44,534 nt of DNA from Prevotellaceae bacterium UBA3627 (GTDB lineage Bacteria > Bacteroidota > Bacteroidia > Bacteroidales > Bacteroidaceae). Below, piece by piece: positions 23,719 through 31,750 of this stretch. Below the pieces are notes generated by a model that was not told the DNA's origin, did no database searches, and was given only the letters and a program-made list of their open reading frames with translations. The stretch covers positions 15,545 to 60,078 of the forward strand of contig DFLE01000018.1 in the NCBI GenBank assembly GCA_002373375.1. The letters are read 5' to 3'. Made by a program: the position numbers and the translations under genes. Numbering within the stretch: the stretch's first letter is position 1; each line of letters begins with the position of its first letter.

Positions 23719-23754
23719 AAAAAAAGGTTTTGAGCAACACTCAAAACCTTTTTC
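23719..23754. terminator. Bidirectional intrinsic terminator between ribF and nagB
   Basis: AAAAAGGTTTTGAG and CTCAAAACCTTTTT form a 14-bp perfect stem around the loop CAACA, with A- and T-runs on the outside. It serves the convergent ribF and nagB genes. Confidence 0.9.
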
Positions 23755-23805
23755 TTATTTCTATATGGCGGAATCCACTAATTCCCACCTTATATCCTAT
23801 TAACT

Positions 23806-24597
23806 TTACAAGTTGCCACGCTCTTTGTCAAGATAGTACTTGTAAGTACCTACGGTAAGCTCATCACAGGCAGCCTCATCACATACCACGATAGCGTGCG
23901 GGTGCATCTGAAGCATGGAGGCTGTCCACTTATGGCTTACCTCACCGTCAACGATATGCTGCAGGGCACGCGCCTTGTGGTGACCGTTGCAGACGAGCAG
24001 CACCTCCTTGGCTGCCATCACGGTACCTATACCTACTGTCAGCGCCTGCTTTGGCACCTGACTGAGGTCGCCGTCAAAGAAACGACTGTTGGCAATGATA
24101 GTATCTGTCGTAAGTGTCTTGATACGTGTCTTTGAGGTAAGCGAGCTGCCAGGCTCATTGAAAGCCAAGTGTCCGTCAGGGCCAACGCCGCCCATGAAGA
24201 GGTCTATGCCTCCGGCATCCTCTATGGCTTTCTCGTATGCCTCACACTCTGCTATGAGGTCAGGGGCATTGCCGTTGAGAATATGCACGTTCTCCTTCTT
24301 TATATTAATATGGTTAAAGAAGTTGTTCCACATGAATGAGTGATAAGACTCAGGGTGTGCTTCCGGCAGGTTAACATATTCATCCATGTTGAATGTTATG
24401 ACGTGTTCGAAAGACACCTTGCCTGCCTTGTTCATAGCTATTAGTTCCTTATATAGTCCCAATGGAGATGAACCTGTAGGACATCCTAACTTAAAAGGCT
24501 TTTCGGCCGTTGGCTTAGCCTCATTGATTCTGTTTGCCACGTATGTTGCTGCCCACTTAGACAGCTTCTCGTAGTTCGGTTCGATAATTACTCGCAT
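23806..24597 (-). CDS. nagB: Glucosamine-6-phosphate deaminase
   Basis: A 263-residue enzyme that converts glucosamine-6-phosphate to fructose-6-phosphate and ammonia, linking amino-sugar breakdown to glycolysis. The chosen start gives MRVIIEPNYEKLSKWAA, which is where family members begin; the open frame extends 34 codons further upstream but that part is not protein-like. Motifs: LGCPTGSSPLGLYKEL, the catalytic region FNMDEYVNL and the signature GGVGPDGHLAFNEPGSS. Length is normal. It appears to be a single-gene unit, separated from ackA by a hairpin. Confidence 0.95.
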   Translation of the reverse strand: MRVIIEPNYEKLSKWAATYVANRINEAKPTAEKPFKLGCPTGSSPLGLYKELIAMNKAGKVSFEHVITFNMDEYVNLPEAHPESYHSFMWNNFFNHINIKKENVHILNGNAPDLIAECEAYEKAIEDAGGIDLFMGGVGPDGHLAFNEPGSSLTSKTRIKTLTTDTIIANSRFFDGDLSQVPKQALTVGIGTVMAAKEVLLVCNGHHKARALQHIVDGEVSHKWTASMLQMHPHAIVVCDEAACDELTVGTYKYYLDKERGNL

Positions 24598-24657
24598 AAT
24601 GCTTGGCAAATTATGAGTTATAAATTTGGTGCTATTGGTTAATAGATTATGAATAAA

Positions 24658-24701
24658 GAGTGTTGAGCTGTGGTTCTCGGGGAACTCATAACTCAACACT
24701 C
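24658..24701 (-). terminator. Hairpin downstream of ackA
   Basis: GAGTGTTGAG (24658-24667) pairs with CTCAACACTC (24692-24701), a perfect 10-bp stem just after the ackA stop in the minus direction. There is only a weak T-run on that strand, so termination may be partial. Confidence 0.5.
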
Positions 24702-24714
24702 ATAAAACATAATT

Positions 24715-25908
24715 TTATTTTACTAACGATGCTGTGTCATTTGCAATCATCTTCTCCTCGTCAGTTGGGATGACAACGACCTTAACCTTTGAGTCTGGTG
24801 CTGAGATAACAGCTTCCTCACCATGTATGGTTGCATTCTTGGCAGTGTCGAGCTTGATGCCCATCCACTCCATGTCCTTACATACCATCTCACGGATGTC
24901 TGACTGGTTCTCACATACACCGGCGGTGAACACGAGAACGTCACAGCCACCAAGTGCAGCAGCATAAGAGCCGATGTACTTCTTGATGCGGTATGTGTAC
25001 ATATCAATAGCCAGCTGGCACTTTGGATCGCCGTCAACATTGCCCTGGAACACCTCACGCATATCACTTGACTTGCAAGAGATACCTGCGAGACCAGACT
25101 GCTTGTTGAGCAGGTTAGAGATACCGTCAGCGTCAAGTCCTTCCTTCTTCATGATGAATGACACTGCACCACCGTCGATGTCACCAGAACGTGTACCCAT
25201 CATAACACCCTCAAGTGGTGTGAGACCCATTGAGGTGTCCTGACACTTACCGTCCTTAATGGCTGCAAGTGAACCACCGTTACCTATGTGTGCGGTGATA
25301 ACCTTTGTACCTTCAGCCTTCATGCCGAGGAACTCCAGTGCACGAGCTGAAACGTAGCGGTGTGATGTGCCGTGGAAACCATAGCGACGCACGCCGTACT
25401 TCTCATACAGAGCGTAAGGCACTGCATACATATACGCCTTGGCAGGCATTGTCTGGTGGAAGGCTGTGTCAAATACAGCTACCTGAGGAAGGTTTGGCAG
25501 GAGTGCGGTAACGGCAGCAATACCCTTGAGGTTTGCTGGGTTGTGCAGAGGAGCGAGGTCGTTGCAAGCCTCAATCTGCTTCAGCACCTCGTCAGTGATG
25601 ACAACAGACTCAGCGAACTTCTCTCCACCGTGTACCACGCGGTGACCTACTGCGTCGAGTTCCTCAAGAGACTTCAGCGCACCGTACTCAGCGTTTGTGA
25701 GTACGTCGAAGATGAGCTGCACACCCACTGTGTGCTCAGGAATGTCCTGCTCGATGGTCTTCTTGCCATCAGCAACGTTAAACTTAATGAATGCGCCAGG
25801 AAGGCCTATCTTCTCTATGCCACCCTTTGCAAGAATATCACCGCTCTCAGTGTTAAAGAGCTGGTACTTGATGGAACTGCTGCCGCAGTTCAAAACTAAA
25901 ATCTTCAT
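24715..25908 (-). CDS. ackA: Acetate kinase
   Basis: A 397-residue cytoplasmic enzyme interconverting acetyl phosphate and acetate with ATP formation. It starts MKILVLNCGSSSIKYQL, with the phosphate-binding NCGSSS. It also has GHRVVHGGEKF, the VFDTAFHQTMP signature, FHGTSHRYVS and ITAHIGNGGSLAA. Length is normal. It follows pta by 39 nt on the same strand and completes the Pta-AckA route from acetyl-CoA to acetate and ATP, a main fermentative energy step in these anaerobes. Confidence 0.97.
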   Translation of the reverse strand: MKILVLNCGSSSIKYQLFNTESGDILAKGGIEKIGLPGAFIKFNVADGKKTIEQDIPEHTVGVQLIFDVLTNAEYGALKSLEELDAVGHRVVHGGEKFAESVVITDEVLKQIEACNDLAPLHNPANLKGIAAVTALLPNLPQVAVFDTAFHQTMPAKAYMYAVPYALYEKYGVRRYGFHGTSHRYVSARALEFLGMKAEGTKVITAHIGNGGSLAAIKDGKCQDTSMGLTPLEGVMMGTRSGDIDGGAVSFIMKKEGLDADGISNLLNKQSGLAGISCKSSDMREVFQGNVDGDPKCQLAIDMYTYRIKKYIGSYAAALGGCDVLVFTAGVCENQSDIREMVCKDMEWMGIKLDTAKNATIHGEEAVISAPDSKVKVVVIPTDEEKMIANDTASLVK

Positions 25909-25947
25909 TATTAACTCCTTAGTGTTTTGTTATATTACAACCTGAGA

Positions 25948-26958
25948 TTACTTCTTCGCATCCATTGCCTGACATGCTGTGATGGCAACGAGATTTACGA
26001 TATCCTCTACAGAGCAGCCGCGTGAAAGGTCGTTCACCGGACGTGCGATACCCTGAAGGATTGGGCCGAGAGCTGTTGCACCGGCAAGACGCTGAACAAG
26101 CTTATAACCGATGTTACCCACCTCAAGGTTAGGGAACACGAGCACGTTAGCCTTACCAGCTATCTCTGAACCTGGAGCCTTCTTTGAACCTACGGCAGGA
26201 ACGAGTGCTGCGTCAGCCTGAAGCTCACCGTCAATCTTAAGGTTCGGGTCAAGTTCCTTAGCAATCTTTGTAGCCTCTACCACCTTGTCAACTACCTCAT
26301 GAGAAGCAGAGCCCTTTGTAGAGAATGAGCACATAGCCACGCGTGGATCAGTGAAACCTGCAACCGAACGAGCTGTCTGTGCAGCGCAAACCGCAATCTG
26401 ACCAAGCTGGTTAGCGTCTGGCATTGGAGTAACGGCAACGTCAGCGAATACCAATACACCGTTCTCACCATACTCTGGCTTATCGGTAATCATAAGCATA
26501 GCGCCTGATACGCAAGAGATGCCAGGAGCAGTCTTGATAATCTGCAGTGCAGGACGCAGAGTGTCGCCAGTTGTTGAGAGAGCACCAGAAATCTGGCCGT
26601 CAGCGCCCTCAGTCTTGATAATAAGACATCCGAGATAAAGAGGGTTCTTTACAAGCTCGCGAGCCTTCTCTATGGTCATACCCTTCTTCTCACGAAGCTT
26701 CTGCAGAAGCTGTGCCAGTTCCTCAGACTTCTCATAGTTCTCTGGGTCGATAAGGGTAGCCTTACCGATGTTCTTCAGGTTATGCTCCTTAGCCAGGGCT
26801 TCTACCTTTGCAGGGTTACCGATAAGGATAAGGTCTGCAATCTCCTGCTCCAGAACTTTGTCTGCGGCGATGAGGGTACGCTCCTCCTCTGCCTCGGGGA
26901 GCACAATGCGCTGCTTGTTTGCCTTAGCACGCGCTACAATCTGTTCAATTAAACTCAT
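25948..26958 (-). CDS. pta: Phosphate acetyltransferase (short form)
   Basis: A 336-residue enzyme converting acetyl-CoA and phosphate to acetyl phosphate. It is the single-domain form without the N-terminal P-loop and DRTGG regions of the long E. coli type. Recognisable parts are RIVLPEAEEERTLIAADKVL, GALSTTGDTLRPALQIIKT, ELQADAALVP and the ATALGPILQGIARPVNDLSR region. It is followed by ackA after 39 nt, and a -7 box lies about 60 bp upstream. Confidence 0.96.
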   Translation of the reverse strand: MSLIEQIVARAKANKQRIVLPEAEEERTLIAADKVLEQEIADLILIGNPAKVEALAKEHNLKNIGKATLIDPENYEKSEELAQLLQKLREKKGMTIEKARELVKNPLYLGCLIIKTEGADGQISGALSTTGDTLRPALQIIKTAPGISCVSGAMLMITDKPEYGENGVLVFADVAVTPMPDANQLGQIAVCAAQTARSVAGFTDPRVAMCSFSTKGSASHEVVDKVVEATKIAKELDPNLKIDGELQADAALVPAVGSKKAPGSEIAGKANVLVFPNLEVGNIGYKLVQRLAGATALGPILQGIARPVNDLSRGCSVEDIVNLVAITACQAMDAKK

Positions 26959-27015
26959 AGTGTGTCTTTTTATTATTAGAATACTTATTTATTTTTATTC
27001 GTCAGAATTATTCGC

Positions 27016-27023
27016 CAAAAGTA
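27016..27023 (-). promoter_or_regulatory. -7 box of the pta-ackA operon
   Basis: On the minus strand this reads TACTTTTG, a match to TAnnTTTG. A TTG (27044-27046 on the plus map) lies 20 nt further upstream as a partial -33. The leader to pta would be about 52 nt. Confidence 0.6.
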
Positions 27024-27121
27024 ACAAAAAAAACGCAGTTATGCAAGTTTTTTCCACTTTTTCCTTACAACATCTCCTTACATGGCCGTCAATGCGTCTT
27101 TCATGTCAACAATGTCATCCT

Positions 27122-27892
27122 TTACAATTCCTCTGTCAAGAGTGCCTCCAGATTCTCCGCAGACAGGCGCAGACGGAACTGTCCCTTGATTGCCACGGAT
27201 ATACGTCCTGTCTCCTCACTCACCACTATAGCCACAGCGTCTGATGCCTGGGATATGCCCATTGCGGCACGGTGACGCAAGCCCAACTCACGAGGTATGT
27301 TGAGGTCATGGCTTACCGGCAATATACATCCCGCTGCCTTTATGCGACGGTGACTGATAACCATGGCTCCGTCATGCAGCGGTGAGTTCTTGAAGAATAT
27401 ATTCTCTATCAACCGCTGGTTGATCTGCGCGTCCACGGTGTCACCCGTGGCGGTGATGTCGTCAAGCGGAGTGGTGCGCTCTATCACTATCAGCGCGCCA
27501 CACTTGGTGCGCGCCATGTTGATGCAGGCCATGACTATAGGCATGATGGCCTCGCGTGGCGTTACAGACTTCTCATCCCTGCGCACAGTGAACCAGTTTA
27601 CCACCTTACGCAGTTTGTTATGCTCTCCGAGGCTGTAGAGGAACTTTCGTATCTCCTCTTGGAACAGCACGATAATGGCAAGTGCGCCCACACCCACGAA
27701 CTGGTCGAGGATGGCACCGAGCAGACGCATCTCAAGCACCCTGGAGACAAACAGCCAAGTGACGATGAACGCCAATATGCCGACAAAGATATTGAGCGTC
27801 CTCGACTCACGCATGAAGCGGTAGGTGTAATACAACACCAGCGCTACAAGCAGTATGTCTATGGCATCTTTTATTCCGAAGGAGAGAAACAT
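27122..27892 (-). CDS. cdaA: Diadenylate cyclase CdaA (c-di-AMP synthase)
   Basis: A 256-residue membrane protein that makes cyclic di-AMP from two ATP. Three transmembrane helices lie at about residues 10-27, 33-52 and 58-77. The DisA_N catalytic domain follows, with the DGA motif in PLHDGAMVI (174-176) and RHR in GLRHRAAMG (206-208). The gene overlaps the 3' end of folP by 22 nt, so translation is probably coupled. The cdaR and glmM neighbours seen in Firmicutes are absent. Confidence 0.95.
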   Translation of the reverse strand: MFLSFGIKDAIDILLVALVLYYTYRFMRESRTLNIFVGILAFIVTWLFVSRVLEMRLLGAILDQFVGVGALAIIVLFQEEIRKFLYSLGEHNKLRKVVNWFTVRRDEKSVTPREAIMPIVMACINMARTKCGALIVIERTTPLDDITATGDTVDAQINQRLIENIFFKNSPLHDGAMVISHRRIKAAGCILPVSHDLNIPRELGLRHRAAMGISQASDAVAIVVSEETGRISVAIKGQFRLRLSAENLEALLTEEL

Positions 27893-28635
27893 ATTCTTAC
27901 AGTATTCAAAGTTTCTTTTACATCATGTACACGCAGTATGTCCGCGCCACCGACGAGTGCCATGGTGTTAAGTATCATTGTGGCCTGCAACGCGGCATCA
28001 CTGTCGGGCGTGGTGCTGAGCGGCATCCACGCCATGCGCTTACGGCTCATGCCTGCAAGTAACGGCAAGCTGGGGAACGCCTCGCGAATCTCTGGCAGGC
28101 GCGCCAGCACGTCATAGTTGCCGCGCACCACATCCTTACCGAAGCCAAAACCCGGGTCGAGTATTACATCACTGCAGCCATACTCATTAAGGGCACTTAC
28201 CTCCGTGCGGAAACGGCTGATGATACGTTCTACCGTCGGTTCCACAGACATAAGCACATAACTCAGTCCTAACCTGCCTACCAACGGGAACATACCGGCA
28301 TCTGCCCCCTCTGACACATCGTTAATAATGCGTACGCCATACTCCTCTGCCACCATACGCGCCACCGAGGCACGGAATGTATCAACACTCAGTATGGCAT
28401 CAGGATGTTCACGTTTTATTATAGCGAGAGCCATGTGCAGACGACGCATCTCCTCTTCCTCAGGAACCTCCGTTGCGCCAGGCCTGGTACTATATGCTCC
28501 CACATCTATGATATCACCACCTTCGCTCAGTATCTGCTCCGCACGCAGCGCTATCTCCTGCTCTGTCTGCTTGCGTGAGCCGGCGAAAAACGAATCGGGC
28601 GTACAGTTCAGTATGCCCATTATCTTTATATTCAT
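27871..28635 (-). CDS. folP: Dihydropteroate synthase
   Basis: A 254-residue enzyme of folate synthesis that joins p-aminobenzoate to the pterin pyrophosphate; the sulfonamide target. Motifs: IMGILNCTPDSFF at the start, GGDIIDVGAYSTRPGA, INDVSEG, LDPGFGFGKD, LAGMSRKRM and RVHDVKETL. The start at 28635 (MNIKIMG) is preferred over a Met 12 codons upstream. It matches the family N-terminus, and a full -33/-7 promoter lies inside the longer frame with its -7 box only 5 nt before this ATG. cdaA overlaps its last 22 nt. Confidence 0.95.
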   Translation of the reverse strand: MNIKIMGILNCTPDSFFAGSRKQTEQEIALRAEQILSEGGDIIDVGAYSTRPGATEVPEEEEMRRLHMALAIIKREHPDAILSVDTFRASVARMVAEEYGVRIINDVSEGADAGMFPLVGRLGLSYVLMSVEPTVERIISRFRTEVSALNEYGCSDVILDPGFGFGKDVVRGNYDVLARLPEIREAFPSLPLLAGMSRKRMAWMPLSTTPDSDAALQATMILNTMALVGGADILRVHDVKETLNTVRICFSPSE

Positions 28636-28640
28636 ACGCA

Positions 28641-28672
28641 CAAAAGTAATAATTTCTTCTTGTCTAAGCAAA
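28641..28672 (-). promoter_or_regulatory. Consensus promoter of folP-cdaA, nearly leaderless
   Basis: On the minus strand TTTG (28669-28672) and TACTTTTG (28641-28648) are 20 nt apart. The -7 box ends 5 nt before the folP ATG, so the transcript would start at or beside the start codon. Confidence 0.72.
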
Positions 28673-28711
28673 TTTTTTGAGGCTTTAATTATTTTTCTAA
28701 GAAATTTATGT

Positions 28712-28719
28712 TAACTTTG
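28712..28719 (+). promoter_or_regulatory. -7 box of the carbamoyltransferase gene
   Basis: TAACTTTG matches TAnnTTTG. The leader to the ATG at 28776 would be about 50 nt. No -33 TTTG is found at standard spacing. Confidence 0.55.
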
Positions 28720-28775
28720 CAAACAGATATGCCACTAGGAAACATATTTTGAGTAACACACACTGAATAAATATA

Positions 28776-29750
28776 ATGCAAACATTCTTCAACGCAAAAG
28801 ACTTGGGTGACCTTACAGCTGCTTTGGCTGAAGCCCAGGAGGTGAAGCGAGACCGCTTTGCCTATCAACATTTAGGCAAGAACAAGACACTCTTGATGGT
28901 GTTCTTCAACAATTCACTGCGCACCCGCCTCTCTACCCAGAAGGCTGCCATGAACCTCGGTATGAACGTCATAGTACTCGACGTCAACGCCGGTGCATGG
29001 AAGTTAGAGACCGAGCGCGGCGTCATCATGGACGGCGACAAGTCTGAGCATCTGCTCGAGGCCATCCCTGTCATGGGCAACTACTGTGACCTCATAGGCA
29101 TCCGCTCTTTCGCCGGACTCACTGACCGTGAGTATGACTATGCCGAGACCATCGTGGGACAATTCATAAAATACAGCGGCCGTCCCGTCTTCGCAATGGA
29201 GACTGCTACCGTACACCCACTACAGGCGTTTGCCGACCTCATAACCATAGAGGAGCACCGCACCAAGGAGCGTGTAAAGGCTGTGCTTACATGGGCACCA
29301 CACTGCCGTGCTCTGCCACAGGCTGTTCCAAACTCTTTCGCCGAGTGGATGATAGCCGCACCAAACGTTGACCTCGTCATCACTCAGCCAGAAGGCTATG
29401 AGCTGGACCCGAAGTTCACCAAGGGCGCCACTATAGAGTATGACCAGCGCAAGGCTTTTGAGGGAGCCGACTTCATATATGCCAAGAACTGGTCTTGCCC
29501 AGGTGTCACCCGTCCCGCTGACTACGGAAAGATACTCACCGACTATCATGACATGATGCACTGGACTGTTGACGACGAGCACATGTCATGGACCAACAAC
29601 GGTAAGTTCCTGCACTGTCTGCCAGTGCGCCGCGGACTGATTGTAACCGACGACGTGATAGAGTCAAAGAACTCTCTCGTAATACCTGAGGCTGCAAACC
29701 GCGAGATTTCCGCCGAGGTGGTAATCAAGAGAATGCTTGAGGCTCTGTAA
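28776..29750 (+). CDS. argF': N-acyl-L-ornithine carbamoyltransferase (acetyl or succinyl type)
   Basis: A 324-residue enzyme of the acylated arginine pathway, transferring a carbamoyl group to N-acylornithine. The carbamoyl-phosphate site is SLRTR (47-51) in FFNNSLRTRLST; further motifs are ATVHPLQAFADL and FLHCLPVRRGL. The segment GAWKLETERGVIMDGDK followed by SEHLLEA identifies the Bacteroidetes ArgF' group rather than ordinary ornithine carbamoyltransferase. From memory, the Bacteroides fragilis enzyme, which uses succinylornithine, has proline at position 90, and acetyl-specific enzymes have glutamate there. This protein has serine (D88-K89-S90-E91), so the acyl group cannot be assigned. 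Confidence 0.92.
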   Translation: MQTFFNAKDLGDLTAALAEAQEVKRDRFAYQHLGKNKTLLMVFFNNSLRTRLSTQKAAMNLGMNVIVLDVNAGAWKLETERGVIMDGDKSEHLLEAIPVMGNYCDLIGIRSFAGLTDREYDYAETIVGQFIKYSGRPVFAMETATVHPLQAFADLITIEEHRTKERVKAVLTWAPHCRALPQAVPNSFAEWMIAAPNVDLVITQPEGYELDPKFTKGATIEYDQRKAFEGADFIYAKNWSCPGVTRPADYGKILTDYHDMMHWTVDDEHMSWTNNGKFLHCLPVRRGLIVTDDVIESKNSLVIPEAANREISAEVVIKRMLEAL

Positions 29751-29954
29751 GCGCAGGGGTGCAGATTACAGAATGACGACAGTTTTTCATTCAATTCTGC
29801 CTTCATTTTCACTGTCCCGATTCTATGTGCGAATAGGACATTTTGGTGATTTGGCGTTTTGAAAAACGTTCACGAAAAAACGCAAACTAGAGTGAAGAAA
29901 TGACTATTTTCAGGAAAAAACACTGCTGAAAAGTCATTTTTACGGGGTTTGAAT

Positions 29955-30064
29955 CGTAAAGTGATAGCTTTTACAGTGTAAAGTGATAGCTTTCACGATG
30001 TAAAACGATAGCTTTGATAACGAAAAACGATAGCTTTTACGGCGTAAAAGCTATCGTTTTTTAG
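29955..30064. repeat. 22-bp palindromic repeat array, copy C (5 units)
   Basis: Units lie at 29955-29976, 29977-29998, 29999-30020, 30021-30042 and 30043-30064, with no spacers. The fifth unit is inverted relative to the fourth, so together they make a strong hairpin. Confidence 0.88.
30023..30061. terminator. Strong hairpin made by units 4 and 5 of array C
   Basis: AAAAACGATAGCTTTTAC (30023-30040) is fully complementary to 30044-30061 across a 3-nt loop, and a T-run follows. It can act as a bidirectional terminator for the convergent argF' and SNF genes. Confidence 0.8.
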
Positions 30065-30205
30065 TGTCCCAATACAAGCCTCTACTGATTATCAGCAAGT
30101 TACGACTTTCTGTAGATTGCGCTGTACGAAACCAACGGTAAATTATTTTGAAATATCGCAAGCACGAGGCGTTAACGAGACGCCCCGAATAGGACAAAAT
30201 TGTCA

Positions 30206-31612
30206 TTAACCAAATTTAACAAATGCGCTGAGCAACAAAACTGAGAGCAATACCGGCACCACATATTTCAGCATTACTATATACATTCCCTTTCTGCGGA
30301 AACGATATCCGTTCATACGCATCTCGCCGATAAGCAACTTCGGTTTAACCACCCAACCGATAAGTATGCAGGTGCAGATGGCAAGCACAGGCATCAGCAG
30401 GTTATTAGCTACATAATCAAAGATGTCAAGTATCTGTCCGGTCACACCGTTAGGCAGCACATAGTCAAAGTAGAACACATTATAGCCCAGACAAACCACT
30501 ACTGACCATACATACCCCGTGCCGCCCATGACAGCCACTGCCTTCTTGCGCGACCATTTGTATTTGTCCATCACACTTGACACTATTGCCTCAAGTATTG
30601 ACACTGCACTGGTAATGGCAGCAAATGTGACCATCAGAAAGAATACTAAACTTATCACCGAACCTGCAGTTCCCATGTGAGCAAAGACCTTAGGCAAAGC
30701 GATGAACATCAGTCCGGGGCCAGCCTTCATACCCTCCGTACCCATGAACACATACACGGCCGGTATAATCATCAAGCCTGCCAGCAGGGCTATCAACGTG
30801 TCGAATATCTCTATGCGGTCAATGGCCTGTCCGAGATTGACCGATTTCTTCATATATGAGCCGTAAGCTATCATGATACCCATTGCGATGGAGAGCGAGT
30901 AGAAGAGCTGTCCTATGGCGTCGAGGGCTATTGTGAGGAAACGCTTGAGCGTCATTCCCTCAAAGTCCGGCCAGAAATATACTCCCGCTCCCTGCATACC
31001 GGTACGCGTCACACCGTCAGCGTCCGTATGGCTGATGCACAGCGAGTAGCCACATATAAACACCACCATGACAACCAGCGCAGGCATGATAACACGCGAG
31101 TATTTCTCTATACCTTTCTCCACTCCGCGCCACACCACGTACACGCAGAAAGCCGCGAAGATTGTCATCAGCACAATGGGCTCCCACGTAGAAGAGATAA
31201 ACTCACCGAAATAGCCATCCTGGGTAGCGTCTGGTATTGAGAATGACGATGACACGAAGAAATACTTCAACACCCATCCACCGATAACACAGTAGTACGG
31301 ATAGATAATATATGGTACCACAAAGGATATCCAACCCAAGAACGCCCAGCGCTTATTGAAGAACTTATATGCGGTCAGAGGTCCCTGCTGAGAGCGACGT
31401 CCCATTGCCACCTCTGTTATCAGCAATGTAAAACCAAATGTCACGGCTAACACTACATACAGGAGCAGGAACACACCACCGCCATCACGCGCGGCAAGAT
31501 AAGGGAAACGCCATATATTTCCCAAACCAACGGCGGAACCCGCCGCTGCAAGCACAAAACCTAACTGTCCACTGAAGGCATTACGATCTTTTCTCTTTTT
31601 ATTGTTTTTCAT
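30206..31612 (-). CDS. Sodium-dependent transporter, SNF/NSS family
   Basis: A 468-residue inner-membrane protein with about 11-12 transmembrane helices and the LeuT fold. TM1 carries the sodium and substrate motif GSAVGLGNIWRFPYL, and the N-terminus is short and basic. Bacterial relatives import amino acids, such as tryptophan, tyrosine or leucine, with sodium; the substrate here cannot be told. It is transcribed alone from a consensus promoter and ends against repeat element C. Confidence 0.93.
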   Translation of the reverse strand: MKNNKKRKDRNAFSGQLGFVLAAAGSAVGLGNIWRFPYLAARDGGGVFLLLYVVLAVTFGFTLLITEVAMGRRSQQGPLTAYKFFNKRWAFLGWISFVVPYIIYPYYCVIGGWVLKYFFVSSSFSIPDATQDGYFGEFISSTWEPIVLMTIFAAFCVYVVWRGVEKGIEKYSRVIMPALVVMVVFICGYSLCISHTDADGVTRTGMQGAGVYFWPDFEGMTLKRFLTIALDAIGQLFYSLSIAMGIMIAYGSYMKKSVNLGQAIDRIEIFDTLIALLAGLMIIPAVYVFMGTEGMKAGPGLMFIALPKVFAHMGTAGSVISLVFFLMVTFAAITSAVSILEAIVSSVMDKYKWSRKKAVAVMGGTGYVWSVVVCLGYNVFYFDYVLPNGVTGQILDIFDYVANNLLMPVLAICTCILIGWVVKPKLLIGEMRMNGYRFRRKGMYIVMLKYVVPVLLSVLLLSAFVKFG

Positions 31613-31635
31613 GCTTATCTATTTTGCAATTTACG

Positions 31636-31666
31636 CAAAATTAATAAAAAAGCTTGACATGGCAAA
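31636..31666 (-). promoter_or_regulatory. Consensus promoter of the SNF transporter gene
   Basis: On the minus strand TTTG (31663-31666) and TAATTTTG (31636-31643) are 19 nt apart. The leader to the start at 31612 would be about 18 nt. Confidence 0.72.
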
Positions 31667-31710
31667 ACCTTTCAATGATTATTTACCATTATATTTCTAA
31701 CAAGAATTAT

Positions 31711-31741
31711 TTTGCTAAATGGAAGTAAATGTGTAACTTTG
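31711..31741 (+). promoter_or_regulatory. Consensus promoter of the epimerase-PAP2 operon
   Basis: TTTG (31711-31714) and TAACTTTG (31734-31741) are separated by 19 nt. The -7 box ends 9 nt before the ATG at 31751. This excludes the longer frame starting at 31712, which would contain the promoter. Confidence 0.75.
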
Positions 31742-31750
31742 CCTCTCGAA

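Larger units (their letters stand above)
29832..30196. repeat. Composite intergenic element, divergent copy C
   Basis: The left end has AATAGGACATTTTGGTGATT (29832-29851), identical to the end repeat of copies B and D. The right end keeps only AATAGGACA (30188-30196). Inside are a hairpin (about 29897-29941, AAATGACT pairing with AGTCATTT), five 22-bp units (29955-30064), and TGAAATATCGCAAG as in the inverted repeat of copy B. The remaining sequence differs. It lies between the convergent argF' and SNF transporter genes. Confidence 0.75.

Noticed and set aside
31712..31750. Longer N-terminus of the epimerase starting at 31712
   Set aside because: It would contain the consensus promoter (31711-31741), and the family N-terminus begins just before GASGFIGG.
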